Positions 28,094 through 36,727 of a DNA stretch of 64,000 bases are shown in pieces. The first letter of the stretch is position 1. Each line of letters begins with the position of its first letter. The stretch comes from JAIBJN01 sp963775505 (GTDB taxonomy: Bacteria > Actinomycetota > Thermoleophilia > Gaiellales > Gaiellaceae). The position numbers and the translations under genes are program-made. Where the stretch lies: positions 186,001 through 250,000 of the forward strand of contig CAVZIL010000009.1 in the NCBI GenBank assembly GCA_963775505.1, written 5' to 3'. The notes below the pieces were generated by a model, which did not search any database, had not been told where the DNA came from, and saw nothing but the letters and a program-made list of their open reading frames with translations.

Positions 28094-31000
28094 ATGAAAC
28101 GATGGGTGCTCTTGGGGTGCGCCCTCGTCGCCGCGCTGACGTTCAGCGGGACGGCGCTTGCGAACAGCAAGCATGGGCTGCAGCTCTACACAACGACCGT
28201 CGACGCGGCGACTGCCGAGCAGCTCGCGCAGGCGGGGTACGACATCGCCTCGGCAGACGCCGGCTTCGCCGGGGTCGAGCTCCAGCTCGTCCTCACGCCG
28301 GGTGAGCGCGCCAAGCTCGCCCGCGAAGGCCTCGAGCTTCGCGTCACCAGAGACGGCAGCGGCCGCAGCCAGACGCAGCGATTCGCGCTGCAGGCCGCCA
28401 ACGGCTTCAACGTCTGGCGTTCGTGGGACGAGCCCGGGGGAATCCGCGACGAGCTCTACGAGATCGCGGCCGACAACCCGCAGCTCGTCAAGCTCAGCGT
28501 CCTCGGCACGTCGCACGAGGGACGCGAGTACGTCGCGCTCAAGGTCACGCAGGGAGCGCGCGGCATACAGGACGGGCGGAGGCCCGCGGTGCTGTACGTC
28601 TCGACCTTCCACGCGCGTGAGTGGATCTCGACCGAGGTCAACCGCCGGCTCCTCCACTGGTACATCGACCAGTGGCGCGCGAACGACCCGGAGATCCGGA
28701 GGCTTCTCCGCGAGACAGAGCTCTGGTTCGTGCTCGTCCACAACCCGGACGGCTACCAGTACACGTTCGACGCCGAGCGGCTCTGGCGGAAGAACCTCCG
28801 CGACAACGACGGCGACGGCGCCATCACGTCGAACGACGGGGTCGACCCGAATCGGAACCTGCCCGAGCACTGGGGCTACGACGAGGAAGGCTCCTCGTCG
28901 CAGTTTTCCAGCGAGACCTTCCGAGGTCCGTCGCCGGGCTCGGAGCCCGAGACTCAGGCGATCATGCGAGTGATGAACCGGGCCGAGCCCGAGTTCTCCA
29001 TCAGCTACCACTCCTTCGGGCAACTGCTGCTCTACACACAGGGATGGCAGGTCCAGACTCCGGCGGCCGACGACCCGGTCTACATCGCCCTCACGGGCAC
29101 GGATGACGATCCGGCGATCCCGGGCTTCAACCCAGGGGTCGGCGCCGACCTGTACACGACGAACGGCGAGTACACGGACTGGGCCCACGGCTCCAAGGGC
29201 GTGCTCGCCTGGACTCCGGAGCTGAGCGAGGGGTGCGTGGGATGCGGCTTCGTCTTCCCGGACGACGAGGCGCTCGTTCAGAACGAGTTCGAGATCAACC
29301 TCGATTTCGCCAAGCGAGTCGCTATGTCGGCCGGCGATCCGGACGACCCCGTGTCGCACACAGGCTTCGACACGGCGCCGTTCTATCTCGATCTCTCGCA
29401 GTTCGACCCGTGGAAGTCCGGCAACCCGGCCTCCGACCTTGCAGTAGACGTCTCCTATGCCGGAGGCTCGGCGCAGCCGGTGGAGGTGCTCGCGAAGAAG
29501 GACGTGGACCGTGTCCGGCTCCACTACCGGGTCAACGGCGGCCCCGAGCGGGTACGCGGGACTCAGAGGTCTCCCGACGGCGAGCGCTTCGGCGGGAACA
29601 ACGCGTACGACGTCTACTACGAGTACCGCCGCGGCTCGATCTCCGCGCTCGAGGTCGGAGACTCGGTGGAGTACTGGTTTACGGGCGCGAAGGGCGCGTC
29701 GAGCGAGCACGTTACCTTCGAGGTCGTCGAGGACGCGAACGCCGAGGTTCTTATCGTCGCGGCGGAGGATCGCACCGGCGTTTCGACGCTGCCGGCTTAT
29801 GCGAGCACGGATCCGGCGACGCCGAACTACCTGGCCTCCTATCAGAGCGCACTGACGGCCAGCGGCCGGAGCTACGACGTCTACGACATGGACGCCATGG
29901 GCCGGCAGGCACCCGATCACCTCGGGGTGCTCAACCACTACGACGCGGTCGTCTGGTACACGGGCAACGACCTCGTGACGAGGGAGCCTGGATGGGGGGC
30001 GGGCAACGCGTCGCGGCTCGCCAACGACATGATGCTGGAGATCCGCGCGTATCTGAACGACGGCGGCAAGCTCCTGTACACGGGCCAGTGGGCCGGAAGC
30101 CTCTGGAACGGGGTCGCAGGCAACCAGTTCTACGACCCGGTGGCAAACGAGCAGTGCGTCGTCGGCGGCGTTCTCGTCCTGGCCCGCTGTCAGCTGATCG
30201 CGGACAAGAACGACTTCGTCCAGTACTACCTCGGCGCGTACATCTACGGCAGCGACGGAGGTACGGACCCGGCTACGGGAGGACCTTTCCCCGTACTCGG
30301 AGTCGACGATCCATTCAACGCACTGAGCTGGACGTTCAACGGGGCGGACTCGGCCCAGAACCAGCTGCACACCGCGTCGTTCCTGACGACGAGCAGCATT
30401 CTCGACCCGGTCACGTTCCCGCAGTTCGACAGCTACGCTCCGGCGGTCTGGGAGACGGGCGTGCCGAGCGCATTCGAGCCGTTTGACGGCTCGTGGTACG
30501 TCTACTCCAACCAGGCCGACATCACCTACAAGCGGCTCCTCCGGCCGATAACCGTCCCCGGTGGCGGGGGCGAGATGACGTTCCGGTTCTCCTATGACAC
30601 GGAGCCCGACTGGGACTTCGTGTTCGTCGAGATCCATGACGTCGCGGCTGACACATGGGTGACCGCGCCCGACCTCAACGGGAACACGTCGAGCTCGACC
30701 GGCGAGAGCTGTCCGGCTGGTTGGTTCGAGCTGCACCCGTGGCTCGAGCAGTACCAGGGCGCCGATTGCTCCGGCGCCGGCTGGAACGCGGCCTCCGGTC
30801 GCTCGGACGGCTGGGAGGAGTGGCGTATCGACCTCACGCCGTACGCCGGCAAGCAGATCGAGGTCTCCATCTCCTACGCGAGCGACTGGGCCTTCCAGGG
30901 CCTCGGCTCGTTCGTCGATCTGATCAGCGTCCCCGGCGGGGACGGGTCGACGAGCTTCGAAACCGGCATGGACGGCTGGACGATTCCAGGGCCTCCGGCC

Positions 31001-31171
31001 GGCAGTGGTAACAACGCCAACGACTGGGAGCGTCGGCTCGGCTTCGAGGAGGGTGCGATCACCGCGACGGCCGACACGCTCTTCTTTGGCTTCGGCTTCG
31101 AGGGAATCTCGGACGCCGCTGCACGAGACGAGGTGATGGGACGCTCGATGAACTACCTGCTCGGCCCGTAG
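28094..31171 (+). CDS. secreted zinc carboxypeptidase (M14) with C-terminal immune-inhibitor-A-like region
   Basis: Protein of 1025 residues. Signal peptide at residues 1-23. The M14 domain (about 110-420) has zinc ligands H173 and E176 in HAREW and H306 in SYHSFGQ, and catalytic E376 in TPELSEG. The middle (about 430-800) has an Ig-like and a glutamine-amidotransferase-like look. The C-terminal part (about 800-1020) resembles the beta-sandwich region found after the catalytic domain of immune inhibitor A proteases. It should act outside the cell on proteins or peptides. A GGGGAGAGGGG ribosome site precedes ATG 28094. Confidence 0.88.
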   Translation: MKRWVLLGCALVAALTFSGTALANSKHGLQLYTTTVDAATAEQLAQAGYDIASADAGFAGVELQLVLTPGERAKLAREGLELRVTRDGSGRSQTQRFALQAANGFNVWRSWDEPGGIRDELYEIAADNPQLVKLSVLGTSHEGREYVALKVTQGARGIQDGRRPAVLYVSTFHAREWISTEVNRRLLHWYIDQWRANDPEIRRLLRETELWFVLVHNPDGYQYTFDAERLWRKNLRDNDGDGAITSNDGVDPNRNLPEHWGYDEEGSSSQFSSETFRGPSPGSEPETQAIMRVMNRAEPEFSISYHSFGQLLLYTQGWQVQTPAADDPVYIALTGTDDDPAIPGFNPGVGADLYTTNGEYTDWAHGSKGVLAWTPELSEGCVGCGFVFPDDEALVQNEFEINLDFAKRVAMSAGDPDDPVSHTGFDTAPFYLDLSQFDPWKSGNPASDLAVDVSYAGGSAQPVEVLAKKDVDRVRLHYRVNGGPERVRGTQRSPDGERFGGNNAYDVYYEYRRGSISALEVGDSVEYWFTGAKGASSEHVTFEVVEDANAEVLIVAAEDRTGVSTLPAYASTDPATPNYLASYQSALTASGRSYDVYDMDAMGRQAPDHLGVLNHYDAVVWYTGNDLVTREPGWGAGNASRLANDMMLEIRAYLNDGGKLLYTGQWAGSLWNGVAGNQFYDPVANEQCVVGGVLVLARCQLIADKNDFVQYYLGAYIYGSDGGTDPATGGPFPVLGVDDPFNALSWTFNGADSAQNQLHTASFLTTSSILDPVTFPQFDSYAPAVWETGVPSAFEPFDGSWYVYSNQADITYKRLLRPITVPGGGGEMTFRFSYDTEPDWDFVFVEIHDVAADTWVTAPDLNGNTSSSTGESCPAGWFELHPWLEQYQGADCSGAGWNAASGRSDGWEEWRIDLTPYAGKQIEVSISYASDWAFQGLGSFVDLISVPGGDGSTSFETGMDGWTIPGPPAGSGNNANDWERRLGFEEGAITATADTLFFGFGFEGISDAAARDEVMGRSMNYLLGP

Positions 31172-31191
31172 AGGCGGGCAGTTGACGCTGG

Positions 31192-31217
31192 GAGGGCGGG
31201 GCTTCGGCCCCGCCCTC
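31192..31217. terminator. bidirectional terminator between convergent genes
   Basis: Stem GAGGGCGGGGC (31192-31202) / GCCCCGCCCTC (31207-31217) closed by a UUCG tetraloop. It lies between the carboxypeptidase stop (31171) and the phosphomannomutase stop (31224). Confidence 0.8.
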
Positions 31218-31223
31218 GCCGTT

Positions 31224-32576
31224 CTACGAGCCCGAGATGACGCCGAGCGCCTCGGCCCGCTTGCGGTCTCTCACCTCGGGGTCGAGGGCCTCGAGGTTGA
31301 GGCGAAGGAGCGGCTCGGTATTCGAAGGCCTGACGTTCAGGTGCCAGTCCGCCGCCGTGATCGAGATCCCGTCGAGGTGGGAGAGCTCGCCCTGGCCGGC
31401 GAAGTGCTCCTTGAGCCGCTGCAGGGTGAGCGCGACGTCCGCCACGGGCGTGTTGATCTCTCCCGTGAGGAAGTAGCGCTCGCGCAGGGGGCGGAGGAGC
31501 TCGGAGAGCTTCTGCCTCCGCTTCGAGACGAGCTCGAGCACGAGGAGAGCGGGGATCGTCCCGGAGTCGGCCTGGTAGAAGTCGCGGAAGTAGTAGTGGC
31601 CGCTGACCTCGCCGGCGAACACGGCGTCCACCTCGCGCATGCGGAGCTTGATGAAGGCGTGGCCGACGCGGCTCATGACGGGAGTCCCGCCGAGCCGCTC
31701 GACGACGTCGCGCACGGCCCAGCTGGCGCGGACGTCGTAGATGATCGTGGCGCCGGGGTGCTTCTCCAGCATCGACTCGGCGAGGAGCGCGGTGACGAAG
31801 TCCCCCGGCACGAACTCGCCGGCGTCGTCGACGAAGAAGCAGCGGTCGGCGTCGCCGTCGAAGGCGATGCCGAGGTCGGCGCCCTCGTCCTTGACCTTCG
31901 CCACGATGAACTCGCGGTTCTCCTCGAGCAGCGGGTTGGGCTCGTGATTGGGGAAGCTGCCGTCGGGCTCGAAGAAGCAGCGCACGGCGTCCACCGGGAG
32001 CCGGTCGAGGATCGGCGGGAGCATCGCGCCGGCCATCCCGTTGGCGGCGTCGATCACGACGCGCAGCGGGCTCATCGCGGACGGGTCGACGAAGGACATG
32101 ACCTTGTCGACGAAACCCGGATAGACGTCGCGTTTCTCGACACGTCCCGGGGTCTGACCCCCTGGCACGTCCTGTAAGGACAGGGCTCGGTCGCGGATGT
32201 CGAGCAGGCCCGAGTCAGCGCCGACCGGCAGGGCGCCGCGGCGGACGATCTTCGCGCCCGTGTACTCCTTCGGGTTGTGGGAGGCGGTGATCGTGGCGCC
32301 GCCGTCCAGGCCGTGCTCGCCGACGGCGTAGTAGAGCATCTCGGTCCCAATCATCCCGATGTCGACGACGTCCGTGCCCGCCTCGGCCGCGCCGCTCTGG
32401 AACGCCTCCAGCATCGAGGGGGAGGAGAGGCGCATGTCCCGCCCCACCGCGATCGTCTTCGGCTCGAACTGCTCCGCGTACGCTCGCCCGATCGCGCGGG
32501 CCCCCTCCTCGTCGAGCTCGACCGGGTAGATCCCCCGGACGTCGTATGCCTTGAAGACCGTCGGCTCTAGGGCCAT
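31224..32576 (-). CDS. phosphomannomutase/phosphoglucomutase
   Basis: Protein of 450 residues, standard for AlgC/ManB-type alpha-D-phosphohexomutases. The phosphoserine loop ITASHNPKEYTGAK, the metal-binding DGDADR, the sugar-binding GEVSGH and the phosphate-binding RPSNTEP are all present. It interconverts hexose 6- and 1-phosphates for cell-wall and glycan precursors. The loop near residues 130-145 includes sequence encoded by a palindromic repeat (32149-32184). Its start overlaps the end of the HIT gene by 10 bp. Confidence 0.94.
   Translation of the reverse strand: MALEPTVFKAYDVRGIYPVELDEEGARAIGRAYAEQFEPKTIAVGRDMRLSSPSMLEAFQSGAAEAGTDVVDIGMIGTEMLYYAVGEHGLDGGATITASHNPKEYTGAKIVRRGALPVGADSGLLDIRDRALSLQDVPGGQTPGRVEKRDVYPGFVDKVMSFVDPSAMSPLRVVIDAANGMAGAMLPPILDRLPVDAVRCFFEPDGSFPNHEPNPLLEENREFIVAKVKDEGADLGIAFDGDADRCFFVDDAGEFVPGDFVTALLAESMLEKHPGATIIYDVRASWAVRDVVERLGGTPVMSRVGHAFIKLRMREVDAVFAGEVSGHYYFRDFYQADSGTIPALLVLELVSKRRQKLSELLRPLRERYFLTGEINTPVADVALTLQRLKEHFAGQGELSHLDGISITAADWHLNVRPSNTEPLLRLNLEALDPEVRDRKRAEALGVISGS
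32149..32184. repeat. palindromic repeat-like element inside the phosphomannomutase gene
   Basis: GGGGTC-t-GACCCC lies at 32149-32161, followed by CCTGT-aagg-ACAGG at 32171-32184. The pair of adjacent palindromes is unlike codon-driven sequence around it and resembles a dispersed repeat. The frame is kept, giving the peptide LQDVPGGQTPGRV on the minus strand. Confidence 0.5.
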
Positions 32577-33043
32577 GCGTCGGCGAGTTTACGCCGAGTC
32601 GCCTCGAGCGCTTCCGGCATCACCTTCACGTCCGCGAGGACGGGCATGAAGTTCGTGTCGCCGGCCCAGCGCGGGACGACGTGCTGATGGACGTGGTCGA
32701 CGATGCCCGCGCCAGCGATCCGGCCGAGGTTCCAGCCGAGGTTGAATCCCTGCGGCGACATGACCTCCTCGAGGACGCCTGTCGCCGCCGCGGCCAGCCG
32801 ATGGACGTCGAGGGCCTCCTCCGGCGCCAGCCCTCCGAAGTCTCCTGCGTGGCGGTAGGGCGCCACCATCAGGTGCCCCGATGCGTAGGGGTAGCGATTC
32901 AGGAGCACGAAGGCGTGCTCTCCGCGGTGGACCACGAGCCCTGCGTCGTCGCCGAGGCCCGGGGCGAGGCAGAAGACGCAGCCCTCTTGCTCGTCGGCGC
33001 CCTGGACGTACTCCAGGCGCCAGGGTGCCCAGAGCTGCCTCAA
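32567..33043 (-). CDS. HIT-family hydrolase (Ap4A phosphorylase-like)
   Basis: Protein of 158 residues. TTG 33043 overlaps the CorA-like stop as TTGA and gives the family N-terminus LWAPWRLEYV. A Cys pair in CVFC, the ASGHLMVAPYRH segment, and the histidine triad HVHQHVVPRW near residue 120 are clear. The family hydrolyses or phosphorolyses dinucleoside polyphosphates or nucleotide conjugates. It lies in a corA-corA-hit-pmm operon. Confidence 0.9.
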   Translation of the reverse strand: MRQLWAPWRLEYVQGADEQEGCVFCLAPGLGDDAGLVVHRGEHAFVLLNRYPYASGHLMVAPYRHAGDFGGLAPEEALDVHRLAAAATGVLEEVMSPQGFNLGWNLGRIAGAGIVDHVHQHVVPRWAGDTNFMPVLADVKVMPEALEATRRKLADAWP

Positions 33044-33999
33044 AACCAGCCTCGAAGACGGAAGAGCACGAGAAGTGCGATCAGCGTCAGGGCTTCGAGG
33101 CCAAGCCCAAGAGCGACGAACATCTGCCAGCTGTCGACGTGGTCGACCATCCACCCGAAGTTCTGCCCGAAGAAGCCCGTCACGAACGTAAGCGGGAGGA
33201 AGACGGTGGCGATGACGGCGAGCTGCTTCGTGGTCACGTTGAGGCGGTTCGACGCCGTGGAGAGGTAGGCGTCGATGGCGGCGTTCATCAGCTCCCGGTT
33301 GCCGTCCATCGCCTCGACCAGACGGACCAGGTGGTCGTAGACGTCACGGAAGTACCGCTCGGTCTCGTTCGTCATCCCCGGCAGCTCGAACCCGCCTCCG
33401 AGCATGCGGCCGAGGAGGTCGCGCTCCGGCGCCACCACCCGGCGCAGCCGGACGAGCCGGCGCTTCATGTTGAAGATGTCCTCGAGGTGCTCGGGCTTCG
33501 GCTCGGCGAAGATGTGCTCCTCGATCAGGTCGAGCCGCTCGTCGAACTGCTCGAGCAGCGGAAAGAAGCCGTCCACCAGGCGGTCGACGACCTCGTAGAG
33601 CAGCAGTGACCCCTCCGGGAAGCGCTCGGGGTCGCTCTCGAGCCGCCTCCGCAGACCGTCGAGGGCGGGCGCCTCGTCCCGTCGTACCGTCACGAGAAAG
33701 CGCTCAGAGTAGAAGCAGTGCACCTCGACCAGCCCGTCCTCGTCGGGCGACCAGCCGTAGACGACGAGGAAGACGACGTCCTCGAAGTCCTCCGCCTTCG
33801 GCCGCTGCCCGAAGTGCTCGGAGTCCTCGACGGCGAGCGGATGGAAGCCGAAGGGGTCGCGCAGGAGGTCGTAGTCCTCGGCGCTCGGCGCGACGAGATC
33901 CAGCCAGAAGGTCTCGCCGGCCTGGAGCTTGGCCGCGACGACGTCCCGTGTGTCCGCCGCCGGCCCGGCGACCGACGGGGCGACGAGGTGCGCGCTCAC
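33040..33999 (-). CDS. CorA-family transporter with GQN in place of GMN
   Basis: Protein of 319 residues with a large soluble N-terminal region and two C-terminal transmembrane helices, as in CorA. The pore signature normally GMN reads GQN (278-280) in VTGFFGQNFGW. The loop after it also differs. Transport of Mg2+ or other divalent cations is likely, but selectivity may be altered; ZntB-like exporters also deviate here. It overlaps the upstream paralogue by 4 bp (ATGA). Confidence 0.85.
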   Translation of the reverse strand: MSAHLVAPSVAGPAADTRDVVAAKLQAGETFWLDLVAPSAEDYDLLRDPFGFHPLAVEDSEHFGQRPKAEDFEDVVFLVVYGWSPDEDGLVEVHCFYSERFLVTVRRDEAPALDGLRRRLESDPERFPEGSLLLYEVVDRLVDGFFPLLEQFDERLDLIEEHIFAEPKPEHLEDIFNMKRRLVRLRRVVAPERDLLGRMLGGGFELPGMTNETERYFRDVYDHLVRLVEAMDGNRELMNAAIDAYLSTASNRLNVTTKQLAVIATVFLPLTFVTGFFGQNFGWMVDHVDSWQMFVALGLGLEALTLIALLVLFRLRGWF

Positions 34000-34985
34000 A
34001 GCCAGCGGCGCCAGCGGAAGAGCGCGAGCAGGCCGGCGCCGAGCGCGACGAGGACGGCGACGATCAGCCAGAAGGGGCCGATCTGCCCCTCGCCCGGAAC
34101 GCGGACGTTCATCCCGAAGATGCTGGCGATGAGGGTGAGCGGGAGCAGGATCACGGTCACGACCGTCAGGAGCTGGAGCCGGTACTGCTGCTTGTGGGAG
34201 ATGAAGGACTCGTTCGTCGACTCGAGCCCGTCGATCACCTCCTTGTAGTTGTCCAGGAGGTCCCAGACGCGCTCGGCGGCGTCGACGATGTCGTCGAAGT
34301 AGATGTCGAGGTCCCCGGGCAGGAACCGCTCGGTCGACCGCTCGAGCATCCGGAGCGTCGAGCGCTCGGGCTTGATGATCTTGCGGTAGGCGATGATCTC
34401 CTGCTTCGCGTTCGAGATGTCGCGGACGACGTCCTCGGAGCGCTCCTCGAAGATCGCCGGCTCGATCGCGTCCAGCTTCGCGCCGATCTTGTCGAGGATC
34501 GGGAAGCAGTAGTCGAAGAGATCGTCGAGCACGTGGTAGAGCAGGTAGCCCGACCCGCGGAAGAGCTCCTGCCGCAGCTCGAGGTCGTCCTCGCAGCGCC
34601 GGAAGAGGTGGGTCACCGGCAGAAGCTCGGCGTTCGGGAGCGTGATCAGGAAGTCCTGGCCGAGGAAGACGTCGAGCTCGGCCGCGTTCAGGCGGCGGAC
34701 AGTCTTGTCGTAGAAGGGGAAGTGGAGGACGAGGAAGAGGTACTCGGGGTACTCGTCGATCTTCGGACGCTGTCGCTTGGAGAGGACGTCCTCGCGGTCG
34801 AGCTCGTGGAACCCGAAGCGCTCGGCGAGGTACGCGACCTCCAGGGCCCCCGGACGCTCGGCGTGAACCCAGGCCAGTCCGTCAGCGGAGAGCTCGGAGA
34901 TGCGGGGCTCGGTCCGCTCGACGACGTCGCCCGCTCCACCGCGGGCTCGTCCTCGCCGAAGGCGTGGGAGCGTGGGCCGTGCCAT
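33996..34985 (-). CDS. corA: CorA-family magnesium/cobalt transporter
   Basis: Protein of 329 residues. The soluble N-terminal funnel domain ends in a long helix, then two membrane helices with the canonical GMN motif (291-293) in IASIFGMNVRVPGEG. It should form a pentameric Mg2+ channel. It is the first gene of the minus-strand corA-corA-hit-pmm operon. ATG 34985. Confidence 0.93.
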   Translation of the reverse strand: MARPTLPRLRRGRARGGAGDVVERTEPRISELSADGLAWVHAERPGALEVAYLAERFGFHELDREDVLSKRQRPKIDEYPEYLFLVLHFPFYDKTVRRLNAAELDVFLGQDFLITLPNAELLPVTHLFRRCEDDLELRQELFRGSGYLLYHVLDDLFDYCFPILDKIGAKLDAIEPAIFEERSEDVVRDISNAKQEIIAYRKIIKPERSTLRMLERSTERFLPGDLDIYFDDIVDAAERVWDLLDNYKEVIDGLESTNESFISHKQQYRLQLLTVVTVILLPLTLIASIFGMNVRVPGEGQIGPFWLIVAVLVALGAGLLALFRWRRWL

Positions 34986-35045
34986 GGGTACTCAGTGGGT
35001 CGTCCAGTTGCATCTCCGAAGTACGTGATTCTAGCTCCAACCCCT

Positions 35046-35063
35046 CCGCAGGGATCCCTGCGG
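35046..35063. other. 18-bp perfect palindrome between divergent genes
   Basis: CCGCAGGGATCCCTGCGG, centred between 35054 and 35055. It lies between the corA start (34985) and the secreted-protein start (35121). It could be a regulator site or a structured 5' leader for the latter gene. Confidence 0.4.
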
Positions 35064-35120
35064 GAACGGCGAAGCGAGGCGTAGAGTCGCAGGCGAGCCC
35101 CGAAGGAAGGGAGACTTCAG

Positions 35121-35597
35121 ATGACCAGAGCTCGTGGAATCCTCGTCCTGGGCGCCGTCGCGGCGGCGACGCTCGCCGCGGCCCCGGCCGCGCCGGCGGT
35201 GATCGACCCGGGGACGTTCGCGACGGCAAGGGACGGCCGGCTCATCGTCGTGAGCAGCGTCCTCGTCGCCAACAGGAACGTCGAGATGATGGGCGGCTGG
35301 AACCAGGGGGCAGCGCCCTGCGACCGCATGCGCAGGCTCGACGTCAGGATCCTGATCGACCGCGTGCGGGGCGGAACGACCACCCGGTTCACGGATCAGG
35401 TGAGCGCGCTCGTGCAGAACTGCGCGGAGGGCGGGCCGAACCTCGGCTTCCAGCTCAGCGCGGCAGACGTCGGCATGGCCTGCCCCGACGGCAGGTGGAG
35501 GCCGGGGCAGTACACCTTCGTGACGAACACCTTGCACCGAGCCCGCGGCCTGAGGGCGATCGCCAGTCTCTTCTTCCGAGAGAGGGACGCCTGTTGA
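35121..35597 (+). CDS. hypothetical secreted protein
   Basis: Protein of 158 residues with an obvious signal peptide (residues 1-26, ending AAPAAPAV). The mature part has three cysteines (PCDRM, VQNCAEG, MACPDG) plus a C-terminal Cys, which could form two disulfides. No family is recognised. A strong purine-rich ribosome site (gaaggaagggag) precedes ATG 35121. tRNA-Arg lies 6 bp past the stop on the other strand. Confidence 0.65.
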   Translation: MTRARGILVLGAVAAATLAAAPAAPAVIDPGTFATARDGRLIVVSSVLVANRNVEMMGGWNQGAAPCDRMRRLDVRILIDRVRGGTTTRFTDQVSALVQNCAEGGPNLGFQLSAADVGMACPDGRWRPGQYTFVTNTLHRARGLRAIASLFFRERDAC

Positions 35598-35603
35598 CGA
35601 GAA

Positions 35604-35676
35604 TGCGCCTGGTAGGAATCGAACCTACGACCTCGCGCTCCGGAGGCGCGCGCTCTATCCCCTGAGCTACAGGCGC
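35604..35676 (-). tRNA. tRNA-Arg (CCG)
   Basis: Cloverleaf of 73 nt on the minus strand. Acceptor GCGCCTG (complement of 35670-35676) pairs with CAGGCGC, discriminator A at 35604. The anticodon CCG is complementary to 35641-35643. The T arm contains GTTCGATTC. No CCA is encoded. Confidence 0.95.
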
Positions 35677-35701
35677 GGAGAGCCTTAGTGTACCGAGGGT
35701 G

Positions 35702-36727
35702 ATGAGGCTCACCCACCGACGGGCGACGCTCCGTCTCGCGCAGCCGTTCCGGATCTCGCGCGAGACCAGCGTGGCCGAGGAGGTCGTGTGGGTGGAGGTC
35801 GCGCACGAGGGGATGAGCGGGTTCGGCGAGGCGCAGCCCCAGGCTCACTACGGCGAGAGCGTCCCGAGCGCCGAGGCGTTTTTCGCCGACGCCGCCGAGC
35901 TCCTTGGCGACGACCCCTTCGCGCTGGAGGCGATCGGGGCCCGACTTGCCGAAGTCCCGGGCAACCACGCCGCCAAGGCCGCGCTCGACGGCGCGCTCCA
36001 CGATCTCTGCGGAAAGCTCGCGGGCCAGCCGACGTGGCGGCTGCTCGGGCTCGCGCGCGACGGCCCGCCGACGTCGTGGACGATCTGGCTCGGCGACCCC
36101 GACGAGATGGCCCGGCGCGCCGAGTGCGTCGACCCTCGCTTCCGGCGGCTGAAGCTCAAGCTCGGGGGCCGCGACGGGCTCGACGTCGAGCGCGTGCGGG
36201 CCGTGCGGGCCGCCACCGACCTGCCGCTGCAGGTCGACGTGAACGAGTACTGGGACCTCGACGAGGCCCTCGAGGCGGTGCCGCAGCTGGCGACGCTCGG
36301 AGTCCAGTACGTCGAGCAGCCGCTGCCGGCCGCTGACCCCGGCGGGGAACGCCTGAAGCGGGAGTCGGCACTTCCGATCTACCTCGACGAGGACGTGCAC
36401 ATGCTGGACACCGTCGCTGCCTGCGCGGAGCGGGCGCACGGGATCAACATCAAGCTCGCCAAGAGCGGAGGCATCCGCGAGGCCCTCCGGATGGCCCACG
36501 CGGCCCGCGCGCTCGGGCTCGGCGTGATGCTCGGCTGCATGATCGAGTCAGGCCTCGGAATCGCCGCCGCCGCGCAGATCGGCAGCCTCTGCGACCACCT
36601 CGACCTCGACGGCAACCTTCTGATCGCCGAGGACCCGTGGCCGGGCGTCGAGCTCGCGAACGGCGTCCAGCTGCCCTCGGACGAACCTGGCCTTGGAGTC
36701 CATGAAGCGCTATCTCGCACTCGCTGA
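35702..36727 (+). CDS. dgcA: dipeptide epimerase / N-acyl-D-glutamate racemase (enolase superfamily, DgcA-like)
   Basis: Protein of 341 residues, muconate-lactonizing subgroup of the enolase superfamily. The catalytic KxK is in RRLKLKLGG near residue 158; metal ligands lie in DVNEYW, YVEQPLP and YLDEDVH; the second Lys is in KLAKSGG near residue 258. These match L-Ala-D/L-Glu epimerases and the related N-acetyl-D-glutamate racemase DgcA. The immediate neighbour is a DUF1611/DgcN gene, which favours the DgcA role. It overlaps dgcN by 26 bp. Confidence 0.85.
   Translation: MRLTHRRATLRLAQPFRISRETSVAEEVVWVEVAHEGMSGFGEAQPQAHYGESVPSAEAFFADAAELLGDDPFALEAIGARLAEVPGNHAAKAALDGALHDLCGKLAGQPTWRLLGLARDGPPTSWTIWLGDPDEMARRAECVDPRFRRLKLKLGGRDGLDVERVRAVRAATDLPLQVDVNEYWDLDEALEAVPQLATLGVQYVEQPLPAADPGGERLKRESALPIYLDEDVHMLDTVAACAERAHGINIKLAKSGGIREALRMAHAARALGLGVMLGCMIESGLGIAAAAQIGSLCDHLDLDGNLLIAEDPWPGVELANGVQLPSDEPGLGVHEALSRTR

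Noticed and set aside
27998..30736. 912-codon minus-strand frame opposite the M14 carboxypeptidase
   Set aside because: The plus-strand frame has a signal peptide, ribosome site and intact catalytic motifs; the minus frame shows only low-complexity charged sequence.
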